From Thermotalea metallivorans (GTDB lineage Bacteria > Bacillota > Clostridia > Peptostreptococcales > Thermotaleaceae), in contig NZ_LOEE01000003.1 in the NCBI RefSeq assembly GCF_001562415.1, positions 56,458 through 120,457 of the forward strand: a stretch of 64,000 nucleotides of DNA, written 5' to 3'. Below the pieces are notes generated by a model. That model was not told the origin of the DNA, ran no database searches, and worked only from the letters and a program-made list of their open reading frames with translations. Below, one piece after another: positions 1-8,286 of this stretch (the stretch's first letter is position 1; each line of letters begins with the position of its first letter). Both the position numbers and the translations under genes were made by a program.

Positions 1-297
1 ACCGTAGGGCACACTGCACAGGGCCTGCCATACTTTCTTCTGGAAAGGAGTGCCGATGCAATGCAGTTTTACATCAAATTCCCTCAAGTTTCCCCTTGCG
101 TACGCAACAATCTGCCCTATGGCTTCTTGGTTTTTTTCTACGTCTTCCTTTATTTCTTCAAAATGCATGCCCAGCCAATCAAAAAAGTCCTTCGTCGCCT
201 CCCCCTCCAGTTTGAGCTTGCATACGCCTCTATTACTGGAGGCTATATACATCTCTCCAAGATTTGTCATAAACCTTGCATAATATGCCTTTTCCAT
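1..297 (-). CDS. ogt: Methylated-DNA--protein-cysteine methyltransferase, partial
   Basis: DNA repair enzyme that moves the alkyl group from O6-methylguanine to its own cysteine. Only the first 99 residues are in the window; the gene runs off the left edge. The visible part holds the N-terminal domain and the start of the DNA-binding domain, with the family signature GTPFQKKVWQAL at about residues 82-93 followed by a PYG. The catalytic PCHR motif would lie beyond the edge. ATG start at 297 follows the stop of the DUF2225 gene by 3 bases, so the two are probably cotranscribed. Seen: motif and reading frame open to the edge. Inferred: intact enzyme. Confidence 0.85.
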   Translation of the reverse strand, partial: MEKAYYARFMTNLGEMYIASSNRGVCKLKLEGEATKDFFDWLGMHFEEIKEDVEKNQEAIGQIVAYARGNLREFDVKLHCIGTPFQKKVWQALCSVPYG

Positions 298-300
298 GGT

Positions 301-996
301 TTATCCCGCCTGCTCCTGGTTTTTTTTATTTTTAAAGGATTCCTTCGCCAGTCTCCACTGCTCCCTCGCCAAAGTATCGATTTTCTTTTTTGTCTTGATG
401 GCCGGATTGCCGACAGCTTTGCTGAACCATTCAATGGCCTCTTCGTAATTTCCGATCAGGCGATGGATTTCCCCGATTAAATACATGAGAGTAACTTCAT
501 CCAGATTTCCAATGGGCAACGGCTCACTGACAAAGGCCTGTTCAAAGCACCTGACTGCATGCTTTAAAAAATCTGTTTCCTTGGGGTCATTGGCATATCG
601 ATACAGCCAAGCAATCCGCAGGCAGATATTGCCAATCACTCCTTTCTTTTGGTTGATCAATTGGCCGCACAACAGGGCCAGCTTATAGGCTTCAATGGCT
701 TCCTGAATCGTTCTTTCCCCTCCAAAACTCCGCTGGGTCCATCTTCTCGTAATGTTTTCCTCAATCGCCTTTTTCCCTGCCCCATTGATTTCATGGAAAG
801 TGCTTTCCATGGCTGCATAACCACACATAGGACATACAAAAACACCATAGAACATTGGATTTTCGCTGGTATAGTAGGTACAGAAATCTGTATCCCTTTT
901 CTCGATCCTTGTGGAAGAAGTCCGTACTTTTTTTGTGCGAAATATATTTTTACAAAGAGGGCATGTTACTTCCTTATCGTATAAAGCATTCTTCAT
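301..996 (-). CDS. DUF2225 family protein with zinc ribbon and TPR-like C-terminus
   Basis: Conserved Firmicutes protein of unknown function. The N-terminus has two CPxC pairs (about residues 12-15 and 55-58), likely binding one zinc. The C-terminal half has helical repeats of TPR type (for example the stretch around 'EEAIEWFSKAVG'). The start at 996 is chosen because AGGTGA lies 5-6 bases upstream; a GTG three codons earlier overlaps that ribosome site. It lies directly upstream of ogt, 3 bases apart. Family assignment is firm; no role can be given from the sequence. Confidence 0.85.
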   Translation of the reverse strand: MKNALYDKEVTCPLCKNIFRTKKVRTSSTRIEKRDTDFCTYYTSENPMFYGVFVCPMCGYAAMESTFHEINGAGKKAIEENITRRWTQRSFGGERTIQEAIEAYKLALLCGQLINQKKGVIGNICLRIAWLYRYANDPKETDFLKHAVRCFEQAFVSEPLPIGNLDEVTLMYLIGEIHRLIGNYEEAIEWFSKAVGNPAIKTKKKIDTLAREQWRLAKESFKNKKNQEQAG

Positions 997-1057
997 TTCT
1001 GTCACCTCATTCGCATTTTTCTTCTATTATATTGTTTTTTATCCAATTGCTGCATTT

Positions 1058-2503
1058 TCAAGGGGAAGTTGCCTCTTCTCCTTCATCAGGCTTCGATTTT
1101 TCCTGACTTTGAGGTTTCTGTACCGGAGCAATGGGGCGCTTCTTCGTTCCTTTGACGATAATTTGTTTTTGTGGTTTGTAATAATCCTTGGAAATCTGTT
1201 TTCTCTCAATTTCTACGCCATTTTCATATATAACTTTAAAGGTTGTAACCTTATACCCGTCCCTTCCTTCCTGCTCAATTTTTTCCTCTCCCTCGTACAT
1301 ATTGGGATCGTATTTTACTTCCACCGTTTTCCGAATCACTTCGTCTTCCCTGGATTCGATTTTGACTACTTTGTTGTCCGTTTTATATCCATACACCCTT
1401 ACAGTTAGTAGATTGCCATTAATAAAGGTTTCAATATAGATCGGCTGGGAAAGTATGTTTTGGAATTTAAAATCCAGTACCCCATAGGACACCGTGGCAT
1501 CTCTTCCCTTTGGAACATAGGTAGAAGGAATACTGTGGTTGATCCTCTCCACGATGTTTAAATTGCTCAATAAAATGGCATTGTACATGGTGCTGGAAAC
1601 CTGGCAGATGCCTCCTCCTAAGCCGTCTACAAGCTCTCCTTTAAAAATCACGGGGGCATTTTGATAGCCTCTGCTTTCGGTTCTCGGCCCTACCCGCTCA
1701 TTAAATGAAAAAATTTCTCCCGGCATCAGTACGGTCCCGTTAATGGTTCTGGCTGCTAAGGCGATATTTTGTGTCCTGCTCTTATTTGTGGCACTGAATT
1801 GGGTTGTGTATTCTCCCAGTAGATCTTGAATAAAGCTTAAACTTTCAGAAGTAATCTTTGGGGAAGCCATCTCCACGGGAATATCCATTTGTATTGTTTC
1901 CTGCCGGTAATTGTTTCTCAATTCCTCAGCAATTAAATCTTTTAAGCCCTCTGTATTCACTTTCAATCCCACTTTTTCTTCGGTAATGTGGAATTTTCCG
2001 TTCACCCGTGTAATGGTTGCATTCCGGGACGGCTGGTCAATCTTTCTTTTGATGTCATAAAGGATCCCGTCCAACTTCTTGTGATCATATGTGGGCAGCA
2101 AAGCAATATTGTGGGGAACCTTATACAGGGAAATGATTTTCTGAAGCCTTTCAAAATAGCTGCCTTCTCGGCCGATGCGAAAGGCTTCATTGGCAGCCTT
2201 CGTATAATCATAGGTATAGCCGATATCCCTCCCGGAAATATTCCAGTTTTTATCTCCATAGGTTAGTTGAATGCTATGATTGTCAATAAACCTCTCAAAG
2301 TGGTTTTGTATCTTGCGTTGTGCTTCCAGAATCGATAGGCCTCCCACATCTACATTTTCTATGGTTACGCCACTGTAGATCGTATCTCTGTAAAGCAAAA
2401 AAAATGATATGCCGGTTGTCGAAATGAGAAAGCTAAACAACACAATGATAAGTCCTGTGATCATATTTGATTGTTTAGTTCTGTTTTTTGCCGTTGTGTC
2501 CAA
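1058..2503 (-). CDS. VanW family protein with peptidoglycan-binding-like and G5 domains
   Basis: Membrane-anchored cell-wall protein. From the chosen TTG start (about 481 aa) it has a short basic cytoplasmic tail, one membrane helix at about residues 13-35, a putative peptidoglycan-binding region, the VanW domain with GEIFSFNERVGPRT and GGGICQVSST, then a G5-like domain and a Lys/Pro/Gln-rich tail. The TTG at 2503 has GGAGGAGGAAGG just upstream. The frame stays open to 2611, but that extension has no ribosome site. VanW domain proteins are linked to wall metabolism or vancomycin clusters, but no other van genes are here, so a resistance role is not supported. Confidence 0.88.
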   Translation of the reverse strand: MDTTAKNRTKQSNMITGLIIVLFSFLISTTGISFFLLYRDTIYSGVTIENVDVGGLSILEAQRKIQNHFERFIDNHSIQLTYGDKNWNISGRDIGYTYDYTKAANEAFRIGREGSYFERLQKIISLYKVPHNIALLPTYDHKKLDGILYDIKRKIDQPSRNATITRVNGKFHITEEKVGLKVNTEGLKDLIAEELRNNYRQETIQMDIPVEMASPKITSESLSFIQDLLGEYTTQFSATNKSRTQNIALAARTINGTVLMPGEIFSFNERVGPRTESRGYQNAPVIFKGELVDGLGGGICQVSSTMYNAILLSNLNIVERINHSIPSTYVPKGRDATVSYGVLDFKFQNILSQPIYIETFINGNLLTVRVYGYKTDNKVVKIESREDEVIRKTVEVKYDPNMYEGEEKIEQEGRDGYKVTTFKVIYENGVEIERKQISKDYYKPQKQIIVKGTKKRPIAPVQKPQSQEKSKPDEGEEATSP

Positions 2504-2646
2504 CCTTCCTCCTCCATTCGTCTGCGAATCATATGGCAGAAATTTCTCCCTATTTTCTATATTTATTTGCCTTATATAACTAATATACATGATATTGTTC
2601 CAAATGGACAACTAGTAATCAAAATTTAATATATTTTCCCCCCATC

Positions 2647-2675
2647 TTTTCACCTTTTCCAAAGAATCTCATAAT
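2647..2675 (+). promoter_or_regulatory. Candidate promoter of small RNA
   Basis: TTTTCA (2647-2652) and CATAAT (2670-2675) are spaced by 17 bases, a fair sigma-A match. The predicted start falls at about 2681, exactly where a GTGGAC/GTCCAC hairpin begins. No open reading frame follows before the terminator at 2719. Confidence 0.35.
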
Positions 2676-2680
2676 ATGTA

Positions 2681-2750
2681 GTGGACATGGGTCCACAAGA
2701 AGTTTCCCCCTTCTATTGGAGGGAGCATCCCCTGCTCCCTCTCTTTTTTT
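2681..2750 (+). ncRNA. Candidate ~70-nt small RNA with C-rich loop and strong terminator
   Basis: The segment begins with a 6-bp hairpin (GTGGAC, loop ATGG, GTCCAC, 2681-2696), continues with a single-stranded CCCCC stretch, and ends in a 9-bp GC-rich terminator stem (2719-2727 with 2733-2741, loop TCCCC) followed by a T tract. There is no plus-strand gene upstream for this terminator to serve: the neighbour on the left is the minus-strand VanW gene. C-rich loops are typical of Gram-positive sRNAs that pair with Shine-Dalgarno sequences. Unproven; it could also be a lone terminator. Confidence 0.4.
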
Positions 2751-2859
2751 TCAACACCGCAGTTTTTTTCATGTTTATCATGTCCTAAAAAAATATTGGC
2801 ATCGGTATAATTTCATATTTTCCACATAAAATAGTAATGATATATAAAATTATAATCGC

Positions 2860-2934
2860 CGCGGAGTAGAGCAGCGGCAGCTCGTCGGGCTCATAACCCG
2901 GAGGTCGCAGGTTCGAATCCTGCCTCCGCAACCA
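2860..2934 (+). tRNA. Initiator tRNA-Met (CAT)
   Basis: Full cloverleaf with encoded CCA. The acceptor stem CGCGGAG/CTCCGCA leaves a C1-A72 mismatch, and the anticodon stem has three GC pairs (GGG ctCATaa CCC); both are hallmarks of the formyl-methionine initiator. The T arm GTTCGAATC is canonical. Confidence 0.95.
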
Positions 2935-2939
2935 AAAAA

Positions 2940-2964
2940 TAAACTAGAGGCGATCTCTAGTTTA
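2940..2964 (+). terminator. Terminator after initiator tRNA
   Basis: A 10-bp perfect stem (TAAACTAGAG with CTCTAGTTTA, loop GCGAT) lies 5 bases after the tRNA CCA end, with A and T tracts on both sides. It could also act on the minus-strand transcript of the FtsA-like gene. Confidence 0.7.
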
Positions 2965-3013
2965 TTTATATGAAAACAATTATCAGAAACTCCTACATGA
3001 ACGCAGGCCTTCA

Positions 3014-5059
3014 TCAAAATCCTTTGCTGTTTTCCCAATATATTTCTATCTGGTCCCCATGCTTTATCTCATCGGTATAGTTGGCCCTTTTGCCGTTTAA
3101 GTTCAATATCAATGCTCCCTTTGGCTTTGAACAGTCAAAATCGATATGATTGAATACATCTATGAAAATGAATTCCGGGCTTGTTTTTCGGACCTTCACA
3201 GGTTTCCCGTTGATATGAACCTCTATGATATATTCATTCAATAAAGAGGAATCCTCCGAATTCTCTCTTTCTTCCTTGGGAACTTCTACGGTACCCTTCT
3301 CCTTCTCATAGGTGATGATCCTGTCTCCGTTTTTTAATAAAAAGCTTTTATCTGCCTCCATGCCGTTTACGTAAATCCTGTACCGTTCCCCATCCATTTC
3401 AAACCGATGGAGAAGAGCTTCCACACAATCAATTTCAGTAAAGGTGATTTCATCCCCTTCCTGTATTTCATAATCCATGTCTCTTTCTTGGCCGTTTACC
3501 ATCAGGTTGCTGTACAATTTCACATCAAGACCGTTGAAATTCACAACACTGAGACTGCGGACAATATCCCCTAGGCGGGCTGACCCGTCTTTGCCGTCCA
3601 CAGCCGGCTCCACCACAATATTGTCTTTGTTATGAATTTTGGCATCCAAACTGCTGAGTTTTCCATTGAGATAGATTTTTGCAGATTCCCCCGGCTGCCC
3701 GGGAATTATCTTTTCCTTACCGTTCAGCATAAAAGTAAGCTTTTTTCCACTTCTGGCAATCAGTTTTCTGGCATGATAACCGATGAGAATCAATGCATCG
3801 GATATGAGAAGCTGTCTCGAGTGAAAGAGCTTCATTGTCTTTCCGTTTACCGTCACTTGCAAGAAATCCTGTCCCCTGTCCTTTTCGGCAACAATACCTA
3901 TGCCTATGGGTGTAATAAACTCAGGCCCCTCTAACTTCTCGCACTGGAATTCAATGTTCTCGATGATCTCAGTACCTCTTACAACAACCCTTTCCTTCGG
4001 CAGTCCTAATTTTTCTGCCAAATAAGTTGTAAAGGTAGAAATTTGGCTTCCGCCCCCGATGCAAAATACAGCACTGGGAGCCTTCCCGTTGTATTCCATG
4101 ATTTTTCCGGCAATTTCTGCGGCCAAACCTTCGATAACCTTCGATATTTTTTCAATGATTTCTTGGGTGGTCACCGTATAAGAAATCCCTACAATATCCG
4201 TAAAAACATGACTGTCTTTTTTATTGAGCTCCTGCTTTAATTTCTCTGCCGTATCAAAATCTAACAGGTAGGTCTTTGCAAGGGCTTCTGTAATTTCATC
4301 CCCTGCCACGGAAGCCATGGCATAGGCTACAACCGTTCCATCCTGGGTTAATGCAATATCGGAAGTCCCTGCGCCGATATCTACCAAAGCAAGGTTCAGT
4401 AGCCTTAATTTTGGAGGAATGGCCACATGAATGGCGGCAATAGGTTCTAGGGTTAAATTTACCACTTCCAAACCGATCCTATCCATCACTGTATATAGGC
4501 TGTTTACTACCACATGGGGCAGGAAAGTGGCTAAAATATCGGCACCTATTTTGTGTCCCCGATGACCCCTCAAAGAAGTGATAAGCCCATCGTTGAGATA
4601 ATAGTTCACCACAGTGTATCCTACACAATAATAGGTATGGCCTTTGCCGTGATCCTCCTTTTCCAGCAATTCTTGGGCTTTTTGTATCCCTTCCATCTCC
4701 AGGCTGTCAATCATGGCTTTGTCAATTTCCTTTGAAAGATCAATCTCCCTGCTCACTGTCACCCGGTAAGTTTTTAAAGCCCTACCGGCAGCAGCAATGG
4801 CTACCTGTTTCAGTTGGAAGCCCAGCCTATTTTCCAAGGCTTCCTTAACCTTCTGGGCAACCTGAGCCACTTTATCAATATCATGAATTTGCCCGTCATA
4901 CATGGACCTGCTGGGATGTTCCATCATTTCTGCATCCAGGATGATATATTTATCACCCTCCCTTTTGCCTACAATACCGACTACATTTCTTGTCCCTATA
5001 TCTAAAGAAAATATCATCCCATGGACATTCCTTTGCATTGCTGTTGTTTCAGACATCAT
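3014..5059 (-). CDS. FtsA/PilM-like actin-fold ATPase with C-terminal beta-grasp-like repeats
   Basis: Actin-superfamily ATPase related to cell-division FtsA and pilus PilM. The N-terminal ~400 residues carry the phosphate loops (SLDIGTRNVVGIVG near residue 18, DIGAGTSDIAL near 218) and the adenosine motif IGGGSQI. At 681 aa it is about 250 residues longer than classical FtsA. The C-terminal part shows repeated units of the form 'NG...GD.I' (for example VNGQERDMDYEIQEGDEI, VNGMEADKSFLLKNGDRI and LNGKRANYTDEIKHGDQI), which resemble ThiS-like folds. No FtsA membrane-targeting helix is obvious at the end. It stands apart from any division cluster, so the role in division is inferred only. ATG at 5059 with AGGAAAGGG upstream. 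Confidence 0.8.
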   Translation of the reverse strand: MMSETTAMQRNVHGMIFSLDIGTRNVVGIVGKREGDKYIILDAEMMEHPSRSMYDGQIHDIDKVAQVAQKVKEALENRLGFQLKQVAIAAAGRALKTYRVTVSREIDLSKEIDKAMIDSLEMEGIQKAQELLEKEDHGKGHTYYCVGYTVVNYYLNDGLITSLRGHRGHKIGADILATFLPHVVVNSLYTVMDRIGLEVVNLTLEPIAAIHVAIPPKLRLLNLALVDIGAGTSDIALTQDGTVVAYAMASVAGDEITEALAKTYLLDFDTAEKLKQELNKKDSHVFTDIVGISYTVTTQEIIEKISKVIEGLAAEIAGKIMEYNGKAPSAVFCIGGGSQISTFTTYLAEKLGLPKERVVVRGTEIIENIEFQCEKLEGPEFITPIGIGIVAEKDRGQDFLQVTVNGKTMKLFHSRQLLISDALILIGYHARKLIARSGKKLTFMLNGKEKIIPGQPGESAKIYLNGKLSSLDAKIHNKDNIVVEPAVDGKDGSARLGDIVRSLSVVNFNGLDVKLYSNLMVNGQERDMDYEIQEGDEITFTEIDCVEALLHRFEMDGERYRIYVNGMEADKSFLLKNGDRIITYEKEKGTVEVPKEERENSEDSSLLNEYIIEVHINGKPVKVRKTSPEFIFIDVFNHIDFDCSKPKGALILNLNGKRANYTDEIKHGDQIEIYWENSKGF

Positions 5060-5140
5060 TCACAACCCTTTCCTATTTGTCTCTTCTTTAGATATTCTCC
5101 GCAATCCCCTTTTTCTCCTCTTTCCTTTTTTAAGGAGGCA

Positions 5141-5809
5141 TTATAAAATCCTTCCTGCCAGTTCCTTATAATACAAACACTCCTCCGTCAAGGGACACTT
5201 TTCACAAAGGGGCTTCCTGGCTTTGCAAATCCTTCGGCCATGATAAATCAGCCAGTGATGGGCATCAGACCATTGTTCTTCCGGTATATTTTGCATCAAT
5301 TGCCGTTCTGTTTCATCCACATTGTCGCTATGGGCCAACCCGATTCGGTTGGATACCCTAAACACATGGGTATCCACGGCAATAGCGGCCTTCCCAAAGG
5401 CATTGCTGATGACTACATTGGCCGTTTTTCTCCCAACCCCGGGCAACGCCATGAGTTCTTCTCGAGTATCGGGTACCCTTCCTCCGTACTTTTCCACCAA
5501 AATTTTGCATGTGTACAGTATATTTCGGGCCTTACTCTTATAAAAACCGCAGCTTCTGATCTTTTCTCCCAATGCTTCCTCCGTCAGGGTCAAAAAAGCC
5601 TCCGGTGTGTTGTACTGCTTGTATAGTGTGCTTGTCACCTGGTTCACCCGTACATCGGTGCATTGGGCGGCAAGAATCGTAGAGATTAACAGTTCAAAAG
5701 GCGTTCGATAGTTTAGCTCAGAAGTTGCTTCCGGATACATATGATATAATTTTTTCAATACCTGCTCGATTTCTTTTTTCGTCAGCATTTTTCCTTTTCT
5801 TCCAGGCAT
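5141..5809 (-). CDS. nth: Endonuclease III
   Basis: Bifunctional DNA glycosylase and AP lyase for oxidised pyrimidines. It shows the helix-hairpin-helix LPGVGRKTANVV with the catalytic lysine, VDTHVFRVSNRIGL with the catalytic aspartate, and a C-terminal 4Fe-4S loop with the canonical C-x6-C-x2-C-x5-C spacing. The ATG at 5809 is chosen because AAAGGAAGG sits 6 bases before it; a TTG six codons upstream precedes this site. It follows the DUF503 gene closely on the same strand, so the two are probably one operon. Confidence 0.95.
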   Translation of the reverse strand: MPGRKGKMLTKKEIEQVLKKLYHMYPEATSELNYRTPFELLISTILAAQCTDVRVNQVTSTLYKQYNTPEAFLTLTEEALGEKIRSCGFYKSKARNILYTCKILVEKYGGRVPDTREELMALPGVGRKTANVVISNAFGKAAIAVDTHVFRVSNRIGLAHSDNVDETERQLMQNIPEEQWSDAHHWLIYHGRRICKARKPLCEKCPLTEECLYYKELAGRIL

Positions 5810-5837
5810 TTGGTACCTTCCTTTCAAAATTCTTCAG

Positions 5838-6128
5838 CTACAGAATTTCTATATGATAATGGATGATCTCTACTCTATTATCCCCCTCGATAAACTTTAT
5901 AATTGATTGAATCATCTGATGGGCATGCTTCGTCGTTGTGCTGACACAAGCTATGCCGATGACGGCACTTCTCCATTTATCTTGCATATCTACCTCCGCC
6001 ACGGAAGCATTAAACCGGGATTGTATTCTGCCAATCAAGCTTTTGATAATTTGCCTTTTTTCCTTGAGTGTATTGGGTTCATACATCATCAGTTCCACGG
6101 TACAAGCTCCAATCATCATGGTCATCAC
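5838..6128 (-). CDS. DUF503 family protein (YlxP-like)
   Basis: Small (about 96 aa) conserved Firmicutes protein. The family pattern 'EL.....LK.KR..IK.L..R....FN.SVAE' is visible, followed by a two-strand C-terminus. B. subtilis YlxP lies in the nusA-infB operon, but here the gene sits directly before nth. The start is uncertain among three nearby ATG codons. Function unknown; proposed links to ribosome-binding factors are from the literature context only. Confidence 0.85.
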   Translation of the reverse strand: MMTMMIGACTVELMMYEPNTLKEKRQIIKSLIGRIQSRFNASVAEVDMQDKWRSAVIGIACVSTTTKHAHQMIQSIIKFIEGDNRVEIIHYHIEIL

Positions 6129-6242
6129 CTCATCCTCGTTTACCTATTTCCATTATGCATGATATATAGCCATCATCAGAGCATACAATGCTTGATGACT
6201 CTTTTTTCATTATACCCTAATCTCTGCTGTGAAAAAAGCAAA

Positions 6243-6272
6243 TCAGGTGCCTTTTACCCCAAAAGCACCTGA
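6243..6272 (-). terminator. Terminator of TPR regulator gene
   Basis: An 8-bp stem TCAGGTGC/GCACCTGA, followed on the minus strand by ATTTGCTTTTTT. It lies about 110 bases beyond the stop of the regulator at 6381 and upstream of the DUF503 gene. Confidence 0.5.
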
Positions 6273-6380
6273 TATGCGAAAATATAATCCTTTCAAAATA
6301 TGTATCAAAATCGCCTGTAATTTTATATAGGATTTTATAGGTTTGTAAAAATATTTGATCTTTTGTCTACTTTAAATCTT

Positions 6381-7559
6381 TTACAGTTTCTGTACTGATT
6401 CAATTTCTTTATAATCCTTCATATGGATATAAGTCTCTAACAGCAGTTTATAAGCCTCTGCCTGTATGTTTGCATCAAATCTTTTTTGGGCTGTTTTCAG
6501 AGTTTTTGACAAATATTCTTGCGCCTTTTCATGGTTTTGAATAGATTGGTGCAACCGCCCTAGTATTAATAGCGTACCGGGCAAATATTCACTGTCGATT
6601 TTTTCTCTAATTTCCAAAGCTTTATACCCATATTCAATGGCTTTTGTTTCTTCACCTTTCTTTTCATAAATTTCGCAAAGATTTTTATAGGCAATCGCTA
6701 TCATTTCCAAATTATTATCTTCCTGTGCGACTTCTAAAATATTAATATAGATTTTTTCCGCTTGCCTTAATTCATTACGATCTAGATAACAGTTTGCTTT
6801 CATATTCAATATATCCAGATGTTGCTCCGTACTGAAATCATCATATGTTTTTGTCAACTTATCCAAAAGTTCTAAACAATGATCATGCAATTGCAAATAC
6901 CAGTATGCCAAAGCATTATTAAATAAAATTCTTTTCATAATTTCCGGTTCTTCCATATGATGGCTTTCAAGGATGAGCATGCTATAATTGTTAAAATTGA
7001 TAGTTTCTTGATAATTTTTTAGTTCTATAGAAACTCTCCCCAATAAAGAATAAATCCATGCTGTCTTTCGATGGTGATTAATCCGTATGTAGTCTTCTAA
7101 CGCTTTGATGTAGTGGATATAGCTTTCATGGTACTTTTGTTTTTGGTAGTAAAAATCACCTGCCACTTCATAAATAGCAGCCCTTCTTTCGGGAAGGTTC
7201 CATTCTGCTAAAATCTCCTGTGCCCTCTGGAAACCCTCTATAAACCGTTTCTCATTGGTTTCAGAATATTTCTCCAACTCGTTTCGAAGCTTTTCTAAGA
7301 TTCGGTTTGCCTGTTCCATCTCGGTTTCCATCAGGTAGTCTACGCTGATATGGATGGGATTCTTCTGTGCCTCCGATAATCGGATCATATTTTCTGCGAT
7401 AACTTCTGCCGTACTTTTTGTCAGTCTTGTTTTTCCGTTCTCAATATAACTGATCATGTTTCTCGTAATTTTATCTCCTGCAAGATCTTCCTGCTTTGCT
7501 CCCAAAAATGCCCGAATCCTTCTAATTTTCTCACCAGGAGGCAAAATTACATCCTCCAT
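6381..7559 (-). CDS. XRE-type HTH regulator with TPR domain
   Basis: A helix-turn-helix at the N-terminus (about residues 8-60, with DLAGDKITRNMISYIENGKT) followed by about 300 residues of tetratricopeptide repeats. This is the layout of the RNPP-like regulators (PlcR, Rap-like) that bind small peptides in the TPR groove. No peptide gene is evident next to it, although small unknown genes are divergently encoded at 7815-8916. The start is uncertain: ATG at 7559 with AAAGG 11 bases upstream, or an ATG at 7568. A decayed relative of its HTH lies at 13890-14110. Confidence 0.8.
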   Translation of the reverse strand: MEDVILPPGEKIRRIRAFLGAKQEDLAGDKITRNMISYIENGKTRLTKSTAEVIAENMIRLSEAQKNPIHISVDYLMETEMEQANRILEKLRNELEKYSETNEKRFIEGFQRAQEILAEWNLPERRAAIYEVAGDFYYQKQKYHESYIHYIKALEDYIRINHHRKTAWIYSLLGRVSIELKNYQETINFNNYSMLILESHHMEEPEIMKRILFNNALAYWYLQLHDHCLELLDKLTKTYDDFSTEQHLDILNMKANCYLDRNELRQAEKIYINILEVAQEDNNLEMIAIAYKNLCEIYEKKGEETKAIEYGYKALEIREKIDSEYLPGTLLILGRLHQSIQNHEKAQEYLSKTLKTAQKRFDANIQAEAYKLLLETYIHMKDYKEIESVQKL

Positions 7560-7802
7560 AAAATACATGTCCTTTCCCACCTGCTTTCATTTCCATTTAT
7601 TTTCTGAATTCTTAAAAATATTATATCAAAAAAACGATAACAGTAAATATGTTTTCTTTGTGATGCAATTATTTTTTTGTTATATTTTAAATCTTATTTA
7701 CTATTGAGGGACATTCTATCGAAGTCCTTTTGTCTTCTTTGTCCTTATAAAGTCTATTGGTGAAAATGACTCTTTTTCCACTATCCTTAATCTCCATCTT
7801 TA

Positions 7803-7808
7803 TATAAT
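7803..7808 (+). promoter_or_regulatory. Possible -10 box for the 7815-8916 gene group
   Basis: A perfect TATAAT lies just before the first reading frame. No good -35 box is visible at 16-18 bases upstream, so the call is tentative. Confidence 0.3.
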
Positions 7809-7814
7809 ACATTT

Positions 7815-8081
7815 TTGCAATGCGCTTGTAATAAGGAAAGTGAAACTATCCTAGTACTGGTAAACTCTATGGGAGAACAGGTACCCATTCAATTTCTTGT
7901 CATAGTCACGCCCAATAAGGACATTGAAGACACATATCAAAATTCTAAATTATCTAGGGAAAAAGAAAAACTTGCTTTAACTCACCTGAAAGACATGAAT
8001 TTGAATAGTATTAGTATAAGAGTTTACATTGCAGCTCATGATGCCCATGCACACATATATGGATGTAGTATAGGAAAATGA
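7815..8081 (+). CDS. Small protein of unknown function
   Basis: 88 residues from a TTG, with no clear ribosome site at that codon; an internal ATG at about residue 19 (MGEQVPIQFLV) is an alternative. It starts with a Cys-rich bit, then alternating hydrophobic strands ('LVIVTP', 'ISIRVYIAAHDAHAH'), and has a His-rich end. I do not recognise a family. It begins a run of three plus-strand frames (8101, 8287) with short gaps, which suggests an operon divergent from the TPR regulator. Confidence 0.4.
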   Translation: MQCACNKESETILVLVNSMGEQVPIQFLVIVTPNKDIEDTYQNSKLSREKEKLALTHLKDMNLNSISIRVYIAAHDAHAHIYGCSIGK

Positions 8082-8100
8082 AATAAAAATAGAAGAATTT

Positions 8101-8265
8101 GTGGAAAAAGTCATATTAATAGGAGATAATATAATTAATTCAGGTATTGTTTTAGATGGCATTCAAATCAAATGCTTAGGAAGCAATCACTATCATCTGC
8201 AACTCCATGAAGGCCAACTTAATCTAACAAAAGACGAAATACTAGATAAAGGTTTAGTTTACTGA
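8101..8265 (+). CDS. Small unknown protein, GTG start
   Basis: 54 residues from GTG at 8101, ending in TGA at 8265. The peptide starts VEKVILIGDNIINSG and ends LTKDEILDKGLVY. It lacks a good ribosome site but lies in a tight series between 7815-8081 and 8287-8916, and its codon use matches these. It may be the tail of a broken longer gene whose first part is the upstream frame. Unrecognised. Confidence 0.3.
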   Translation: MEKVILIGDNIINSGIVLDGIQIKCLGSNHYHLQLHEGQLNLTKDEILDKGLVY

Positions 8266-8286
8266 TTATTAAAGGGGGTAATTTGA

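Noticed and set aside
1058..2503. Vancomycin resistance cluster
   Set aside because: Only a VanW-domain protein; no vanHAX, vanS or vanR genes nearby.
2504..2611. Upstream start of the VanW protein
   Set aside because: No ribosome site; the TTG at 2503 is right behind GGAGGAGGAAGG.
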